Below are positions 16,850-25,349 of a DNA stretch of 64,000 bases, piece by piece (position 1 is the stretch's first letter; every line of letters starts with the position of its first letter). The position numbers were made by a program, and so were the translations under genes. Origin of the DNA: Gracilibacillus timonensis (GTDB lineage Bacteria > Bacillota > Bacilli > Bacillales > Amphibacillaceae); contig NZ_FLKH01000011.1 in NCBI RefSeq assembly GCF_900086715.1, positions 620,001 to 684,000 of the forward strand, written 5' to 3'. The notes beneath the pieces were generated by a model, which was not told where the DNA came from, ran no database searches, and worked only from the letters and a program-made list of their open reading frames with translations.

Positions 16850-18168
16850 AGGTGCTTATTGCAGAAGATGAATATCTCGAAAGAAAGGCGATGAGAAAGT
16901 TTTTGGAAGATCATTTTCCTGATATGCATCCGATCGAGGAAGCGCCAAACGGTCGAATGGCGATTGAATTAGCTCAGCAGCTAGAACCAGATTTAATTCT
17001 GATGGATATCAAGATGCCTGGTATCAATGGACTGGAGGCAATTGCAGCCATACACCATGAACTACCGCAGACAAAGTTTATTATGGTGACGGCCTATGAT
17101 ACCTTTGACTATGCCAAACAGGCGATGAAGTTCGGGGTGCGGGAGTACATCTTAAAGCCTGGCCAAAAGAAAGAGATACTCCAAGCCATTCAACATGTAA
17201 AAGAGGAAATAGCACAAGCTCGCCATATTAGGCAAAGCCAACAAGAATTATTCCTTGCTAAAGCTATCAAAGGCGAAGACGCAACAGCCTTGCAACGAGA
17301 ACTATTTCCACAGATGGCAATGGGTTATTTCATCCAATCTAATCATCCCTTGCCGCCACTATCTGGTTATGTCATACAAGGTCAGGTCGGATTATATATC
17401 GGCCATCAGGAGATAACCAATGCGGCTATCTTAACACAGGTACGGCAGCTGCAATTAAGCTTGGGAGATCGTTATTTTATTGGAATTGGCAAGCAGTATC
17501 ACGTACTTTCTTCATTAACACAATCATATCATCAAGCAAAGCAAGCCCTGCGACAACTGATCACTGCAGGGGCAAGACATTATGGTTTTGCTAGCAGAAT
17601 AGCAGAAGAGACGTCGCCCGTGCCTGCTTTTTTAGAGGCCATACGCGATGGGGACGAACAGCGGATGCAATTGCAGATTGAGGCTATTCTTCCAGTTGCC
17701 GATGTCGAACTCTTCGTACAGGTCAAACAAATTACTGAAGCAAAAGGTATCCAGCTGCCTATTAGGCGAGAAGATCTGCTTACTGAAGCGGATTGGCGAG
17801 ACTTTATCCAGTGGGTCGTTCAAGAGATGAAATCTTATTTTCAATCACAGGAAAAAATCGAGAAAGCAAGGCAGTATATCGACGGACATTACCATCAGTC
17901 ACTCAGCCTAGTGGATATGGCAGTTTATGCCGAACTAAGCACCAATTATTTTTCCAATTTGTTTCATGAGGTGACCGGACACACCTTTATTGATTATCTG
18001 ACCGAAATCCGCATTCAACAAGCAAAGGAACGACTACAGAAACATTCCGCCAGTTTGAAGGAAATCAGTATTGATATCGGTTATAAAGATCCCAATTATT
18101 TCAGTCGTGTCTTTAAAAAGCATGTCGGCATGTCACCTAAGCAATATCAGCAGCAGATCGTAAAATAG
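16846..18168 (+). CDS. YesN-type response regulator with AraC DNA-binding domain
   Basis: A 440-residue regulator. The receiver domain spans residues 1-120, with the phosphorylated aspartate in LILMDIKMPGINGLE, acidic EDE near the start, the threonine in VTAYD and lysine in ILKPGQ. The last 100 residues are two helix-turn-helix units of the AraC type (LSLVDMAVYAELSTNYFSNLF and SLKEISIDIGYKDPNYFSRVF). Partner of the kinase encoded just upstream. The likely target is the transporter operon starting at 18277, whose promoter carries a 10-bp inverted repeat. Confidence 0.93.
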   Translation: MKVLIAEDEYLERKAMRKFLEDHFPDMHPIEEAPNGRMAIELAQQLEPDLILMDIKMPGINGLEAIAAIHHELPQTKFIMVTAYDTFDYAKQAMKFGVREYILKPGQKKEILQAIQHVKEEIAQARHIRQSQQELFLAKAIKGEDATALQRELFPQMAMGYFIQSNHPLPPLSGYVIQGQVGLYIGHQEITNAAILTQVRQLQLSLGDRYFIGIGKQYHVLSSLTQSYHQAKQALRQLITAGARHYGFASRIAEETSPVPAFLEAIRDGDEQRMQLQIEAILPVADVELFVQVKQITEAKGIQLPIRREDLLTEADWRDFIQWVVQEMKSYFQSQEKIEKARQYIDGHYHQSLSLVDMAVYAELSTNYFSNLFHEVTGHTFIDYLTEIRIQQAKERLQKHSASLKEISIDIGYKDPNYFSRVFKKHVGMSPKQYQQQIVK

Positions 18169-18212
18169 TGAAGATTTTCGTAAAAATATACAGAAAACAA
18201 GACCGATCAAGA

Positions 18213-18249
18213 GAGCGCTTTCCTTATATAATCATAAATGAAAGCGCTC
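18213..18249 (+). promoter_or_regulatory. Inverted repeat around a -10 box (operator, cre-like half sites)
   Basis: GAGCGCTTTC (18213-18222) and GAAAGCGCTC (18240-18249) are exact reverse complements flanking a TATAAT at 18227-18232. The arm TGAAAGCGCTCA resembles the CcpA cre consensus but departs from it at the right end. Either carbon-catabolite control or binding of the AraC-type regulator is possible. Confidence 0.6.
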
Positions 18250-18276
18250 ATATTATTTATATAGGGGGTATTAGGA

Positions 18277-19572
18277 ATGTGGAAAAAAAGTCTGGCACTT
18301 CTCTTTTTATTCATGTTGTTACTGTTAGCGGCATGTGGTGGAGATGATCAAGATACAGGTGGAAGCACCGATGACGGAGGCGATTCCGGCAGCGGTGATG
18401 AAGATACCGTTGAAATCTTTAGCTGGTGGACGGGTGCTGGGGAAGAAGATGGTTTGCTGGCATTGATTGACCTGTTTGAGGAAAAGCACCCTGATATTAC
18501 GGTGGAGAATGCAGCGGTAGCTGGCGGAGCGGGTACCAATGCCAAGGCCGTTCTTGCCACACGAATGCAAGGGAATGATCCACCTTCTACCTTCCAGGTA
18601 CATGGCGGGGCAGAATTAAATGAAAGTTGGGTAGCAGCCGACAAAATGACACCATTGAACGATTTCTATGAAGAAAATGAACTGACGGATAAATTCCCAG
18701 AAGAATTGCTTGACTTGGTCAGTAAGGATGGCGATATTTACTCCGTTCCAGTCAATATTCACCGTGGTAATGTCTTGTTTTATAACATGGAACTATTCGA
18801 AGAAAATGATATCGAGGTACCTACGACATTAGATGAGTTTGTCGATGTATTGGAACAGTTGGATAGTGCTGGTGTGGTGCCATTGGCCTTAGGTGATAAA
18901 GAATCATGGCCAGCAACACAAATCTTTGAGAATCTGCTATTGGCGACGTTAGGACCGAATGATTACCGCGGCTTATGGGCGGGAGATGTTAGCTTTGATG
19001 ATCCTCGTGTGGTAGAAGCAGCGGAATATTTCCAAACGATTATTGGCTATGTAAACGAGGATCATGCCTCCAGAAACTGGCAAGATGCCGCCCAATTGGT
19101 TGGTGGCAAGGAAGCAGCTATGACTAATATGGGGGATTGGGCCAAGGGCTATTTCTCCAATGACTTAGACCTGGAAACTAATCAAGACTTCGGTTATTTT
19201 GCCTTTCCAGGTACAACGGAAGATTTTATGGTGATTACCGATACGTTTGGTTTGCCGGACGGCGTAGAGAATCCTGATACGGTCAAGGAATTCTTATCCG
19301 TACTTGCCTCTGTGGAGGGTCAAGATGCCTTTAATCCACTAAAAGGGTCAATACCGGCACGCGTAGACGCCGACACTTCCAAATATGATGAGTATGGCAC
19401 AGATACGATGGAAGATTTTCAGAATAGTAACCTGACGCCAAGTCTTGCCCATGGCTCAGCAGCATCGGAAGGTTTCCTGACCAAAATAAACCAAGAGGTG
19501 AATATTTTTGTCACCCAGCAAGACGTGGACCAATTTATTGAGAAATTAAAACAAGCAGAAGGCGAGCTGTAA
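18277..19572 (+). CDS. Sugar ABC transporter substrate-binding lipoprotein (glucose/mannose type)
   Basis: A 431-residue CUT1-family binding lipoprotein: lipobox LLAAC at residues 17-21, an acidic Asp/Gly/Ser linker, then the binding fold. Segments such as FSWWTGAGEEDG, GGAGTNAKAVLATRMQGNDP, PSTFQVHGGAEL, VPVNIHRGNVLFYN and FNPLKGSIPARVDAD closely recall the Thermus glucose/mannose-binding protein, so a hexose ligand is likely. It is first in an operon with two permease genes. It starts 28 bases after the operator region and is followed by a hairpin, which would allow more binding protein than permease to be made. Confidence 0.9.
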   Translation: MWKKSLALLFLFMLLLLAACGGDDQDTGGSTDDGGDSGSGDEDTVEIFSWWTGAGEEDGLLALIDLFEEKHPDITVENAAVAGGAGTNAKAVLATRMQGNDPPSTFQVHGGAELNESWVAADKMTPLNDFYEENELTDKFPEELLDLVSKDGDIYSVPVNIHRGNVLFYNMELFEENDIEVPTTLDEFVDVLEQLDSAGVVPLALGDKESWPATQIFENLLLATLGPNDYRGLWAGDVSFDDPRVVEAAEYFQTIIGYVNEDHASRNWQDAAQLVGGKEAAMTNMGDWAKGYFSNDLDLETNQDFGYFAFPGTTEDFMVITDTFGLPDGVENPDTVKEFLSVLASVEGQDAFNPLKGSIPARVDADTSKYDEYGTDTMEDFQNSNLTPSLAHGSAASEGFLTKINQEVNIFVTQQDVDQFIEKLKQAEGEL

Positions 19573-19580
19573 ATAATAGA

Positions 19581-19607
19581 GAATGGCCCGCGTTGTGCGG
19601 GTCATTC
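19581..19607 (+). terminator. Intra-operon hairpin after the binding-protein gene
   Basis: GAATGGCCCGC pairs with GCGGGTCATTC over GTTGT. No strong T-run follows, so partial termination or mRNA 3' protection is the better reading. Confidence 0.55.
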
Positions 19608-19650
19608 TGCTAAGAAGAATATAAAGAACAAAAGAGAGGAGGATCCCACC

Positions 19651-20559
19651 GTGAAAATAACAAAAGATAGACTAATGGCTGGCTTATTTCTGGCCCCTTC
19701 TTTCTTGTTAATCATTGTCTTTGTTTATGGATTTATTGGTTGGACTGGCTGGGTTTCCATGAGTAACTGGAACTCCTTAGTGCCCGATATGTCCTTTGCT
19801 GGATTAAAGAATTACCTGTACTTATTCGCCGATTATCGGTTCCAATCGGACTTGCGTAACACCATTTTTTTCACGATTTTCTTTATTGGCGGTGTAATTG
19901 TGCTTGGTCTCAGCCTCGCCATTTTACTCGACCAAACGAAAAGGGCCAATGCCTTTTTCCGGAATATCTTCTTATTTCCGATGGCGTTATCGTTTGTTGT
20001 CACCGGGGTAGTCTGGCAATGGCTGCTGAACCCGTCTACAGGCTTCAACCAATTTCTTGGTATCTTTGGTATCGAGCCAAAATGGTATACCGACACCAAT
20101 ATCTTAGCCGGTTTCCAATGGGGTAGTATTGAATTCGGTTTGCCAGTGGCGATTATTGCCGTCGTCATTGCGGCTGTCTGGCAGATGACTGGTTTTTCGC
20201 TGGCAATGTATGTAGCTGGTTTGACAGGGATACCAGATGAATTAAGGGAAGCGGCTCGAATAGATGGGGCATCGGAATGGCAGATCTATCGCAAGGTGAT
20301 TTTACCAATACTGACGCCGATTACGATGAGTGTGGTCATTATCATGGCTCATATTTCATTGAAAATATTTGATCTTATCTATGCGATGACAGGCCCGGGT
20401 GCCAATTTTGTCACCGATGTGCCTGGGGTGTATATGTTTGAAACGACCTTCCGCGGCAATTATTATGCCAACGGTGCAGCGATCGCCATTATTATGCTGC
20501 TGCTTGTCGCCATCTTTATTGTACCTTATCTCATTAATAGTCGAAGGGGGGCATCCTAA
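19651..20559 (+). CDS. Sugar ABC transporter permease (MalF/UgpA type)
   Basis: A 302-residue inner membrane protein with six membrane helices. The cytoplasmic EAA loop that docks the ATPase is seen in DELREAARIDGASEWQIYRKVI. AGGAGG-type site upstream of the GTG start. It follows the binding-protein gene and overlaps the next permease gene by one base (TAATG), so the two permeases form a coupled pair. Confidence 0.93.
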   Translation: MKITKDRLMAGLFLAPSFLLIIVFVYGFIGWTGWVSMSNWNSLVPDMSFAGLKNYLYLFADYRFQSDLRNTIFFTIFFIGGVIVLGLSLAILLDQTKRANAFFRNIFLFPMALSFVVTGVVWQWLLNPSTGFNQFLGIFGIEPKWYTDTNILAGFQWGSIEFGLPVAIIAVVIAAVWQMTGFSLAMYVAGLTGIPDELREAARIDGASEWQIYRKVILPILTPITMSVVIIMAHISLKIFDLIYAMTGPGANFVTDVPGVYMFETTFRGNYYANGAAIAIIMLLLVAIFIVPYLINSRRGAS

Positions 20560-21371
20560 TGGTAATCAGAAGAAGTATCAAATACATTGTCTTAACACTA
20601 GTTGCCCTATTCTTTCTCACACCGGTGTATGTTATGTTGATTACCAGTGTGAAACCATTGGATGAAGTATCCCTTGCTCAGATGTGGACCTTGCCCACCG
20701 CGATAGATATATCCAGCTATACCCATGCCTTTTCCGAATTGGCACCGAATTTAATGAACAGCTTTTACTTGGTGATTCCGGCCACATTCCTATCAGCCAT
20801 TCTCGGAGCAATGAATGGTTATGTATTGTCGAAGTGGCGTTTTAAAGGATCGGAAATCGTTTTTACCATGATTCTTTTTGGAATGTTTATTCCTTATCAG
20901 AGTATTCTGATCCCGTTAATCCAATTTCTTAATGAAATCGGGTTATATAATTCGATTGGCGGTCTTATCTTTACTCATGTTGTCTATGGTTTGCCGATTA
21001 CGACGCTAATGTTCCGTAATTTTTATGCCAATATTCCGGATACCATGATCGAAGCAGCCCAAGTAGATGGCGCTAGCTTTTTAGGGATTTTTCGGCGGAT
21101 TATCATTCCATTGTCGATCACTGGATTTGTTGTCGTGGCGATTTGGCAATTCACCAATATCTGGAATGAATTTCTTTTTGCTGTGACGATTACCAATAAC
21201 AATGCCCAACCAGTGATGGTTGCCCTGCAGAACCTCTCCGGCAGTCAAATCGTCCAGTGGAATGTGCAAATGGCCGGAGCCCTCCTTGCTGCACTGCCGA
21301 CCTTGTTGGTGTATATTTTGTTAGGGAAATATTTTGTGCGTGGGCTTTTGGCTGGGTCGGTGAAAGGGTAG
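20559..21371 (+). CDS. Sugar ABC transporter permease (MalG/UgpE type)
   Basis: A 270-residue permease with six membrane helices and an EAA loop (TMIEAAQVDGASFLGIFRRIII). It forms the second half of the channel with the product of the previous gene. No ATP-binding subunit is encoded beside it; such CUT1 systems in Bacillaceae usually borrow a shared MsmX-type ATPase made elsewhere. A strong terminator follows. Confidence 0.93.
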   Translation: MVIRRSIKYIVLTLVALFFLTPVYVMLITSVKPLDEVSLAQMWTLPTAIDISSYTHAFSELAPNLMNSFYLVIPATFLSAILGAMNGYVLSKWRFKGSEIVFTMILFGMFIPYQSILIPLIQFLNEIGLYNSIGGLIFTHVVYGLPITTLMFRNFYANIPDTMIEAAQVDGASFLGIFRRIIIPLSITGFVVVAIWQFTNIWNEFLFAVTITNNNAQPVMVALQNLSGSQIVQWNVQMAGALLAALPTLLVYILLGKYFVRGLLAGSVKG

Positions 21372-21410
21372 AGTAGTTAGGTTTCAAACATTTTACACGA
21401 CTCTAAAACA

Positions 21411-21444
21411 AACAAGGACACTTTTATAGATAAGTGTCCTTGTT
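21411..21444. terminator. Terminator hairpin after the transporter operon
   Basis: AACAAGGACACTT (21411-21423) and AAGTGTCCTTGTT (21432-21444) form a perfect 13-pair stem with an 8-base loop, between the operon and a convergent gene. Confidence 0.8.
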
Positions 21445-21571
21445 GAATGGCATTTGGGTAAGGAAAATCAGTCGATATGGATAACATACTTTGTTAATCT
21501 TTGCACCAGAGTCTACTATCATAAATGGTTAGAGGTTTAACACGATTATTTTTTCAAGAAAAACCTCTTTT

Positions 21572-22291
21572 CTATTCTTCCACAAGCGTATATTTCGTTG
21601 GAATGGTCGTCTCAATATCATCTCCCTCAACTAGTTTGATAATATATTCACTAACGCCCAGATCATCTACGGTATCCAATAAAATATTTGCCTTGCTCCC
21701 CTCATTGACAAAGAAATTGCCAAAACCGCCATTGGTTTGTACTTTATATCTGCCTTCAGGAATATCATTTCCTACTTCAAAGAAACCAGCCGGTAAATTT
21801 TTTGGCTCTGCTTTTTTGGCGACAATGCCATTCTCTAATTTTTGTAATTGTGCTTCAGCATCCGCTATTTTGGATTCTAAGTCAGTTTGGGTATCTGATA
21901 ATTCCGTAGTTAATTGAGAAATATTATCTTCTATTTCTTCTTTATTTGAATTTAGTGTTGTCAACTCATTTTCTAAATCACTCTTTTGATCAATAATGGA
22001 CTGGGTTTCATCGTATTCTTCTTGTAATGCTTCTAATTCCGTTGTTTTAGTTTCTTGTTCTTTTTTGATTTCCGTCAGTTCATCTTCAATTACCATAAGT
22101 TGCCCTTCCATTTTAGCTACTTCACTCAGCATCTCTTCTCTTGATTTTTTCTCACCTTCTAGTTCCACCGTAGCATTTCGATCACCGATGTAATTACCAA
22201 GAACATAAATTCCAACCATACACAATAAAGCGATAACAGATAGAATAATGACTTTCTTGTTCCATTTCCTTTTTTCTCCTGTATCTTCCAC
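21572..22291 (-). CDS. Membrane-anchored coiled-coil protein with C-terminal beta domain
   Basis: A 239-residue protein. A membrane helix (about residues 15-34, IILSVIALLCMVGIYVL) is followed by a coiled coil of about 110 residues rich in Glu, Leu and Lys heptads, then a compact C-terminal domain with the pattern GFFEVGNDIPEGRYKV, as seen at the ends of many Firmicute surface proteins. It is probably displayed outside the cell. A GTG at 22291 was chosen because GGGAGGGA lies nine bases before it; an ATG at 22312 would place that site inside the gene. Single gene, convergent with the sugar transporter. Function unknown; a spacer or envelope-sensing role is speculation. Confidence 0.7.
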   Translation of the reverse strand: MEDTGEKRKWNKKVIILSVIALLCMVGIYVLGNYIGDRNATVELEGEKKSREEMLSEVAKMEGQLMVIEDELTEIKKEQETKTTELEALQEEYDETQSIIDQKSDLENELTTLNSNKEEIEDNISQLTTELSDTQTDLESKIADAEAQLQKLENGIVAKKAEPKNLPAGFFEVGNDIPEGRYKVQTNGGFGNFFVNEGSKANILLDTVDDLGVSEYIIKLVEGDDIETTIPTKYTLVEE

Positions 22292-22696
22292 TCGAATCAA
22301 TCCCTCCCACATTTTATGTAATTCAAATATACTGAGATTTTATGATTATATCAAGGTAATATTACGATTTAATCATTGAAAAAAAACTGTCATATATGCT
22401 GTGAAATTCAAGGTTTATGCCCATTTTGAAGATGTACTATTTTAATCCCTTGAGAACTATGAATGAGAATTATAATGTAAGTTTAAGTCAAAAGTCACTT
22501 TCTGGATTTTCCTTATCTGCTCCTCAAGTATAAAAGCAGAATTAGTTTGGAATGAATGCCTGAGAAGCGATTTGAACTGGTTTACAATTTTATATTTTTG
22601 ATGTATAAAATTTAAGTGTAAAGTCGCATATACTATTACTATTTATGATAATTGGAGGTAGATAACGGTATGTGTGATCATAAGGAGGATGACGAA

Positions 22697-22839
22697 ATGG
22701 CAACTCCACAAGTAGAAAAAGAAAAAAATTAAAGTCAATATTGGAAATGCGTGATATGGCACAAACGTCTATGAAAAATAATAATATAACTGCTGATGAA
22801 CTAAGAAAAAAAGTGGGAATTAAGAGGTATGAGAGATAA
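22697..22839 (+). pseudogene. Frameshifted antitoxin-like gene
   Basis: A GGAGGATG ribosome site precedes ATG at 22697, but the frame stops after 11 codons (MATPQVEKEK N stop). One extra A in the run of seven A at 22721-22727 would restore a 47-residue protein that continues SILEMRDMAQTSMKNNN and ends KKVGIKRYER, overlapping the next gene start by 11 bases. The layout (small basic protein overlapping a PIN protein) is that of a toxin-antitoxin pair. The stretch from 22313 to 22696 holds nothing else that I can support. Confidence 0.55.
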
Positions 22840-23264
22840 AATCGTAATAGATACAAATATATTTATCGATGCATGGTTTGATAATGATTACGCCTGTCAA
22901 GAAATAATGCAACCTATTTATGATAGGCGTATTTTACTTTTGTTCTCTCAAGAAACAATCGGAGAATTGATTTACATAACTAAAAATTTTGCAAGGCATA
23001 CATTTCATTCAGAGGAATATCGTAATTATTTTTCTTTCGCATTTAATGGATATTTTCTATCATTCTCATTCCATCAATACAATGAATAAAGATAGCGTAC
23101 CTAATTTAAGTAGAGATGAATATGATCAAATGTTTATCGAATGTGCCATATGAGGAAAAGCAGATTACTGTTTGACGAAAGATATGAAATCTGGTCTAAC
23201 TGATTTAGCAGAATATGAAGGTGTAAGATTCATTAGACCTGAAGAATATCTTTCCTTAATATAA
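22829..23264 (+). pseudogene. Decayed PIN-domain toxin of a toxin-antitoxin pair
   Basis: The start MRDKIVIDTNIFIDAWF carries the first acidic site of a PIN ribonuclease, and IGELIYITKNF the second. The frame breaks near 23085; in the next frame it continues DEYDQMFIECAI, then a TGA at 23151, then GKADYCLTKDMKSGLTDLA and a natural end at about 23264. These pieces supply the last acidic residues of the fold (COG1569-type putative toxins). At least one frameshift and one stop codon make it non-functional. Confidence 0.75.
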
Positions 23265-23289
23265 AGATGAAACATTTCTAATTAAGAGA

Positions 23290-23334
23290 CCACCGATCTG
23301 ACATAAGGTAATCCATGTCAGGTTGGTGGCTTTT
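23290..23334 (+). terminator. Terminator-like hairpin after the PIN remnant
   Basis: CCACCGATCTGACAT pairs with ATGTCAGGTTGGTGG (two G-U pairs) over ten bases, followed by CTTTTGTG. Confidence 0.7.
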
Positions 23335-23603
23335 GTGTTTGAAATATTTTTTGGTCTCGGAGAAACAACTGATCAAAAAAATAACTAAGCACGAGATAGA
23401 TGTAAACGAGTTTTCGATAGATCCGAACTTCAAAAAATAAAATAACACTCACTTTAAGTTAGAACGAAAAAATCACTTCAATTCAAGTATAAACTTTAAC
23501 TAGAACCCACCATAAGTGAAAACGCTATCACCCAAAAATCCATCAACAATCGCGTAAAAAATTCTAAAATCTACAAAATTGGCTAACAATTCGAAAAATA
23601 GTG

Positions 23604-23612
23604 TGTTATAAT
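23604..23612 (+). promoter_or_regulatory. Extended -10 promoter of the capsule operon
   Basis: TGTTATAAT at 23604-23612, about 73 bases before the Wzz start. A weak TAACAA lies 17 bases upstream of the TATAAT. Confidence 0.5.
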
Positions 23613-23684
23613 ATTTGGCATGGTATGGACAATTCCCATATCATGCTATTTTTATGATTACAAATATGCGGAGGTAGCTATAGA

Positions 23685-24452
23685 ATGGAAGAAACGATAT
23701 CACTGAAAGAGATCTTCGAGGTTATCAAAAAACGATTTCTATTAATTCTATTATTAGTCGTTGGTGCTGCTGCGATTAGCGCCATTATTAGTATCTTTAT
23801 CTTAACACCAACCTATGAATCTAGCGCACAATTTATTGTTAGCCAAGAAACAAACGAAGAGAATAGCAACATTGAATTAAATGATATCCGATCAAATGTA
23901 GAGATTATTAATACATACAACGATGTCATTGAAAGTAATCGTATTTTGAACCAAGTAATTGATGAATTGAATCTAACTATCTCACCAGGAGTATTAGCAG
24001 ATAAAGTATCGCTTTCCAGCTCGGAGAATTCCCAAGTGGTTACCTTAACCGTTACCGACTATGATCCACAGGTCGCTACAGATATTGCGAACTCAACGGT
24101 GAATATCTTTCAGGAAGAATTGCCGGGACTGATGAATGTCAATAATGTCAATGTATTAACAGAAGCAGAAGTCGGCGAGAATCCATCACCCGTTAGTCCC
24201 AACACAATGTTAAACATCGCCATTGCCATCGTACTTGGCGGGATGATTGGCGTAGGGCTAGCCTTCTTGCTAGAGTACTTAGATAACACCATTAAAACAG
24301 AACAAGATGTAGAAAATAAGCTTGGTTTACCAATCCTTGGTGCCGTATCCCATATGGAAGAAAAGGATGTATTAATGGGACAGATGGCCAACCAGAACAG
24401 ACAGCAGAAAGGAGGAGCGGCTCATGCGCAAAGGAAAAAAACAGCTCAGTAA
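23685..24452 (+). CDS. Capsule chain-length regulator / BY-kinase adaptor (Wzz, CapA/YveK type)
   Basis: A 255-residue membrane protein: first helix at about residues 18-40 (FLLILLLVVGAAAISAIISIF), an outside Wzz domain (TYESSAQFIVSQ), the proline-rich NPSPVSPNT before a second helix (MLNIAIAIVLGGMIGVGLAFL, about 176-196), and a cytoplasmic tail. In Firmicutes such adaptors activate the partner tyrosine kinase and control polymer length at the Wzy machine. It overlaps the kinase gene by 29 bases, which supports tight coupling. It is first in the operon. GGAGG is present upstream of the start. Confidence 0.92.
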   Translation: MEETISLKEIFEVIKKRFLLILLLVVGAAAISAIISIFILTPTYESSAQFIVSQETNEENSNIELNDIRSNVEIINTYNDVIESNRILNQVIDELNLTISPGVLADKVSLSSSENSQVVTLTVTDYDPQVATDIANSTVNIFQEELPGLMNVNNVNVLTEAEVGENPSPVSPNTMLNIAIAIVLGGMIGVGLAFLLEYLDNTIKTEQDVENKLGLPILGAVSHMEEKDVLMGQMANQNRQQKGGAAHAQRKKTAQ

Positions 24453-25116
24453 CAAGAATATCAGACCTTTGATTACGAAACTGAACCCGCGTTCTCCGAT
24501 TTCAGAACAGTTCAAGACGATTCGAACCAATCTGCAGTTTTCATCGGTAGATACCGAATTGAAAACCATGCTAGTTACTTCCTCCGGTCCGTCCGAAGGG
24601 AAGTCATCTACAACAGCCAATTTGGCGATTGTGTTTGCTCAACAAGGAAAAAGAGTTCTGCTTGTTGACGCTGATATGCGGAAACCAACTCTGCATTATA
24701 CCTTTCGCGCGGATAATCGCCGGGGTTTAAGCAGTGTGTTAGTAGCGGAAACAAGCTTAAAGGATGCCGTAACTAGCAGTGATGTAGGTGGTTTGGATTT
24801 ATTAACATGTGGTCCGATTCCTCCTAATCCGTCTGAGTTATTAGGCTCCAGGGCGATGGAAACAATGATTGCCAATGCTCAGTTGGAATATGACGTGATA
24901 CTATTTGATACCCCGCCAGTATTGGCCGTGACCGATGCGCAAATTCTTGCCAATATGTGTGATGGTGCGATTATGGTGGTGCGTAGTAAACAAACCGAAT
25001 ATGATGCCGCGCAGAAAGCGAAGGAATTATTAGAAGTGGGTCATGCCAAGCTATTAGGTGTGGTCCTGAATGATCGGGAACAGAAAAAGGGACATTATTA
25101 TTATTACGGTACGTAG
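24424..25116 (+). CDS. Bacterial tyrosine kinase (CapB/YwqD/EpsB type)
   Basis: A 230-residue cytoplasmic BY-kinase. The Walker A motif is in SSGPSEGKSSTTANLA, the A' motif in VLLVDADMRKPTLH, Walker B in VILFDTPPVLAVTDA, and the C-terminus holds the tyrosine cluster (HYYYYGT) that is autophosphorylated. It needs the cytoplasmic tail of the Wzz protein encoded just upstream for activity and is reversed by the PHP phosphatase encoded next. Start set by AAAGGAGGAGC at 24409-24419. It is the classical switch for capsule or EPS chain growth. Confidence 0.94.
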   Translation: MRKGKKQLSNKNIRPLITKLNPRSPISEQFKTIRTNLQFSSVDTELKTMLVTSSGPSEGKSSTTANLAIVFAQQGKRVLLVDADMRKPTLHYTFRADNRRGLSSVLVAETSLKDAVTSSDVGGLDLLTCGPIPPNPSELLGSRAMETMIANAQLEYDVILFDTPPVLAVTDAQILANMCDGAIMVVRSKQTEYDAAQKAKELLEVGHAKLLGVVLNDREQKKGHYYYYGT

Positions 25117-25127
25117 TCAGTCGGGAA

Positions 25128-25170
25128 GAGTCTTTTGGTGATAAACAGTTCAAGCTAAAAGGCTTTTTTT
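25128..25170 (+). terminator. Terminator after the kinase gene
   Basis: GAGTCTTTTGG pairs with CTAAAAGGCTT (with G-U pairs) over a 16-base loop and runs into TTTTTTT. Confidence 0.65.
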
Positions 25171-25249
25171 CTGTATGTAGGCTAAATAACACAGGAAATG
25201 TAGACGAAATGGATACTAAAGAAACAAGTGGTTTTACACCTATTACCTA

Positions 25250-25278
25250 TTGTTGTCAACCCATTACCTTGTTATAAT
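25250..25278 (+). promoter_or_regulatory. Promoter of the phosphatase gene, TTGTTG-17-TATAAT
   Basis: TTGTTG at 25250-25255 and TATAAT at 25273-25278, with TG one base before the -10 box (extended -10). 72 bases before the start at 25350. Confidence 0.6.
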
Positions 25279-25349
25279 TAGTTTGAATAGACGGTCTAAA
25301 AGCAGCTAGATAAACAGAACAGTCTATATAGAAAGGAAGGTGTCGCAGT

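Larger units (their letters stand above)
23265..23684. other. Intergenic region upstream of the capsule operon
   Basis: Holds a terminator hairpin, a promoter before the Wzz gene, and AT-rich DNA without a convincing gene. A long leader is possible for the capsule operon. Confidence 0.5.

Noticed and set aside
21525-21917. 130-residue plus-strand frame
   Set aside because: It is the shadow of the coiled-coil protein gene on the minus strand, whose heptads, membrane helix and C-terminal domain are convincing.
22590-22856. 88-residue minus-strand frame
   Set aside because: It covers the antitoxin-like gene and its ribosome site on the other strand and has no start signal of its own.
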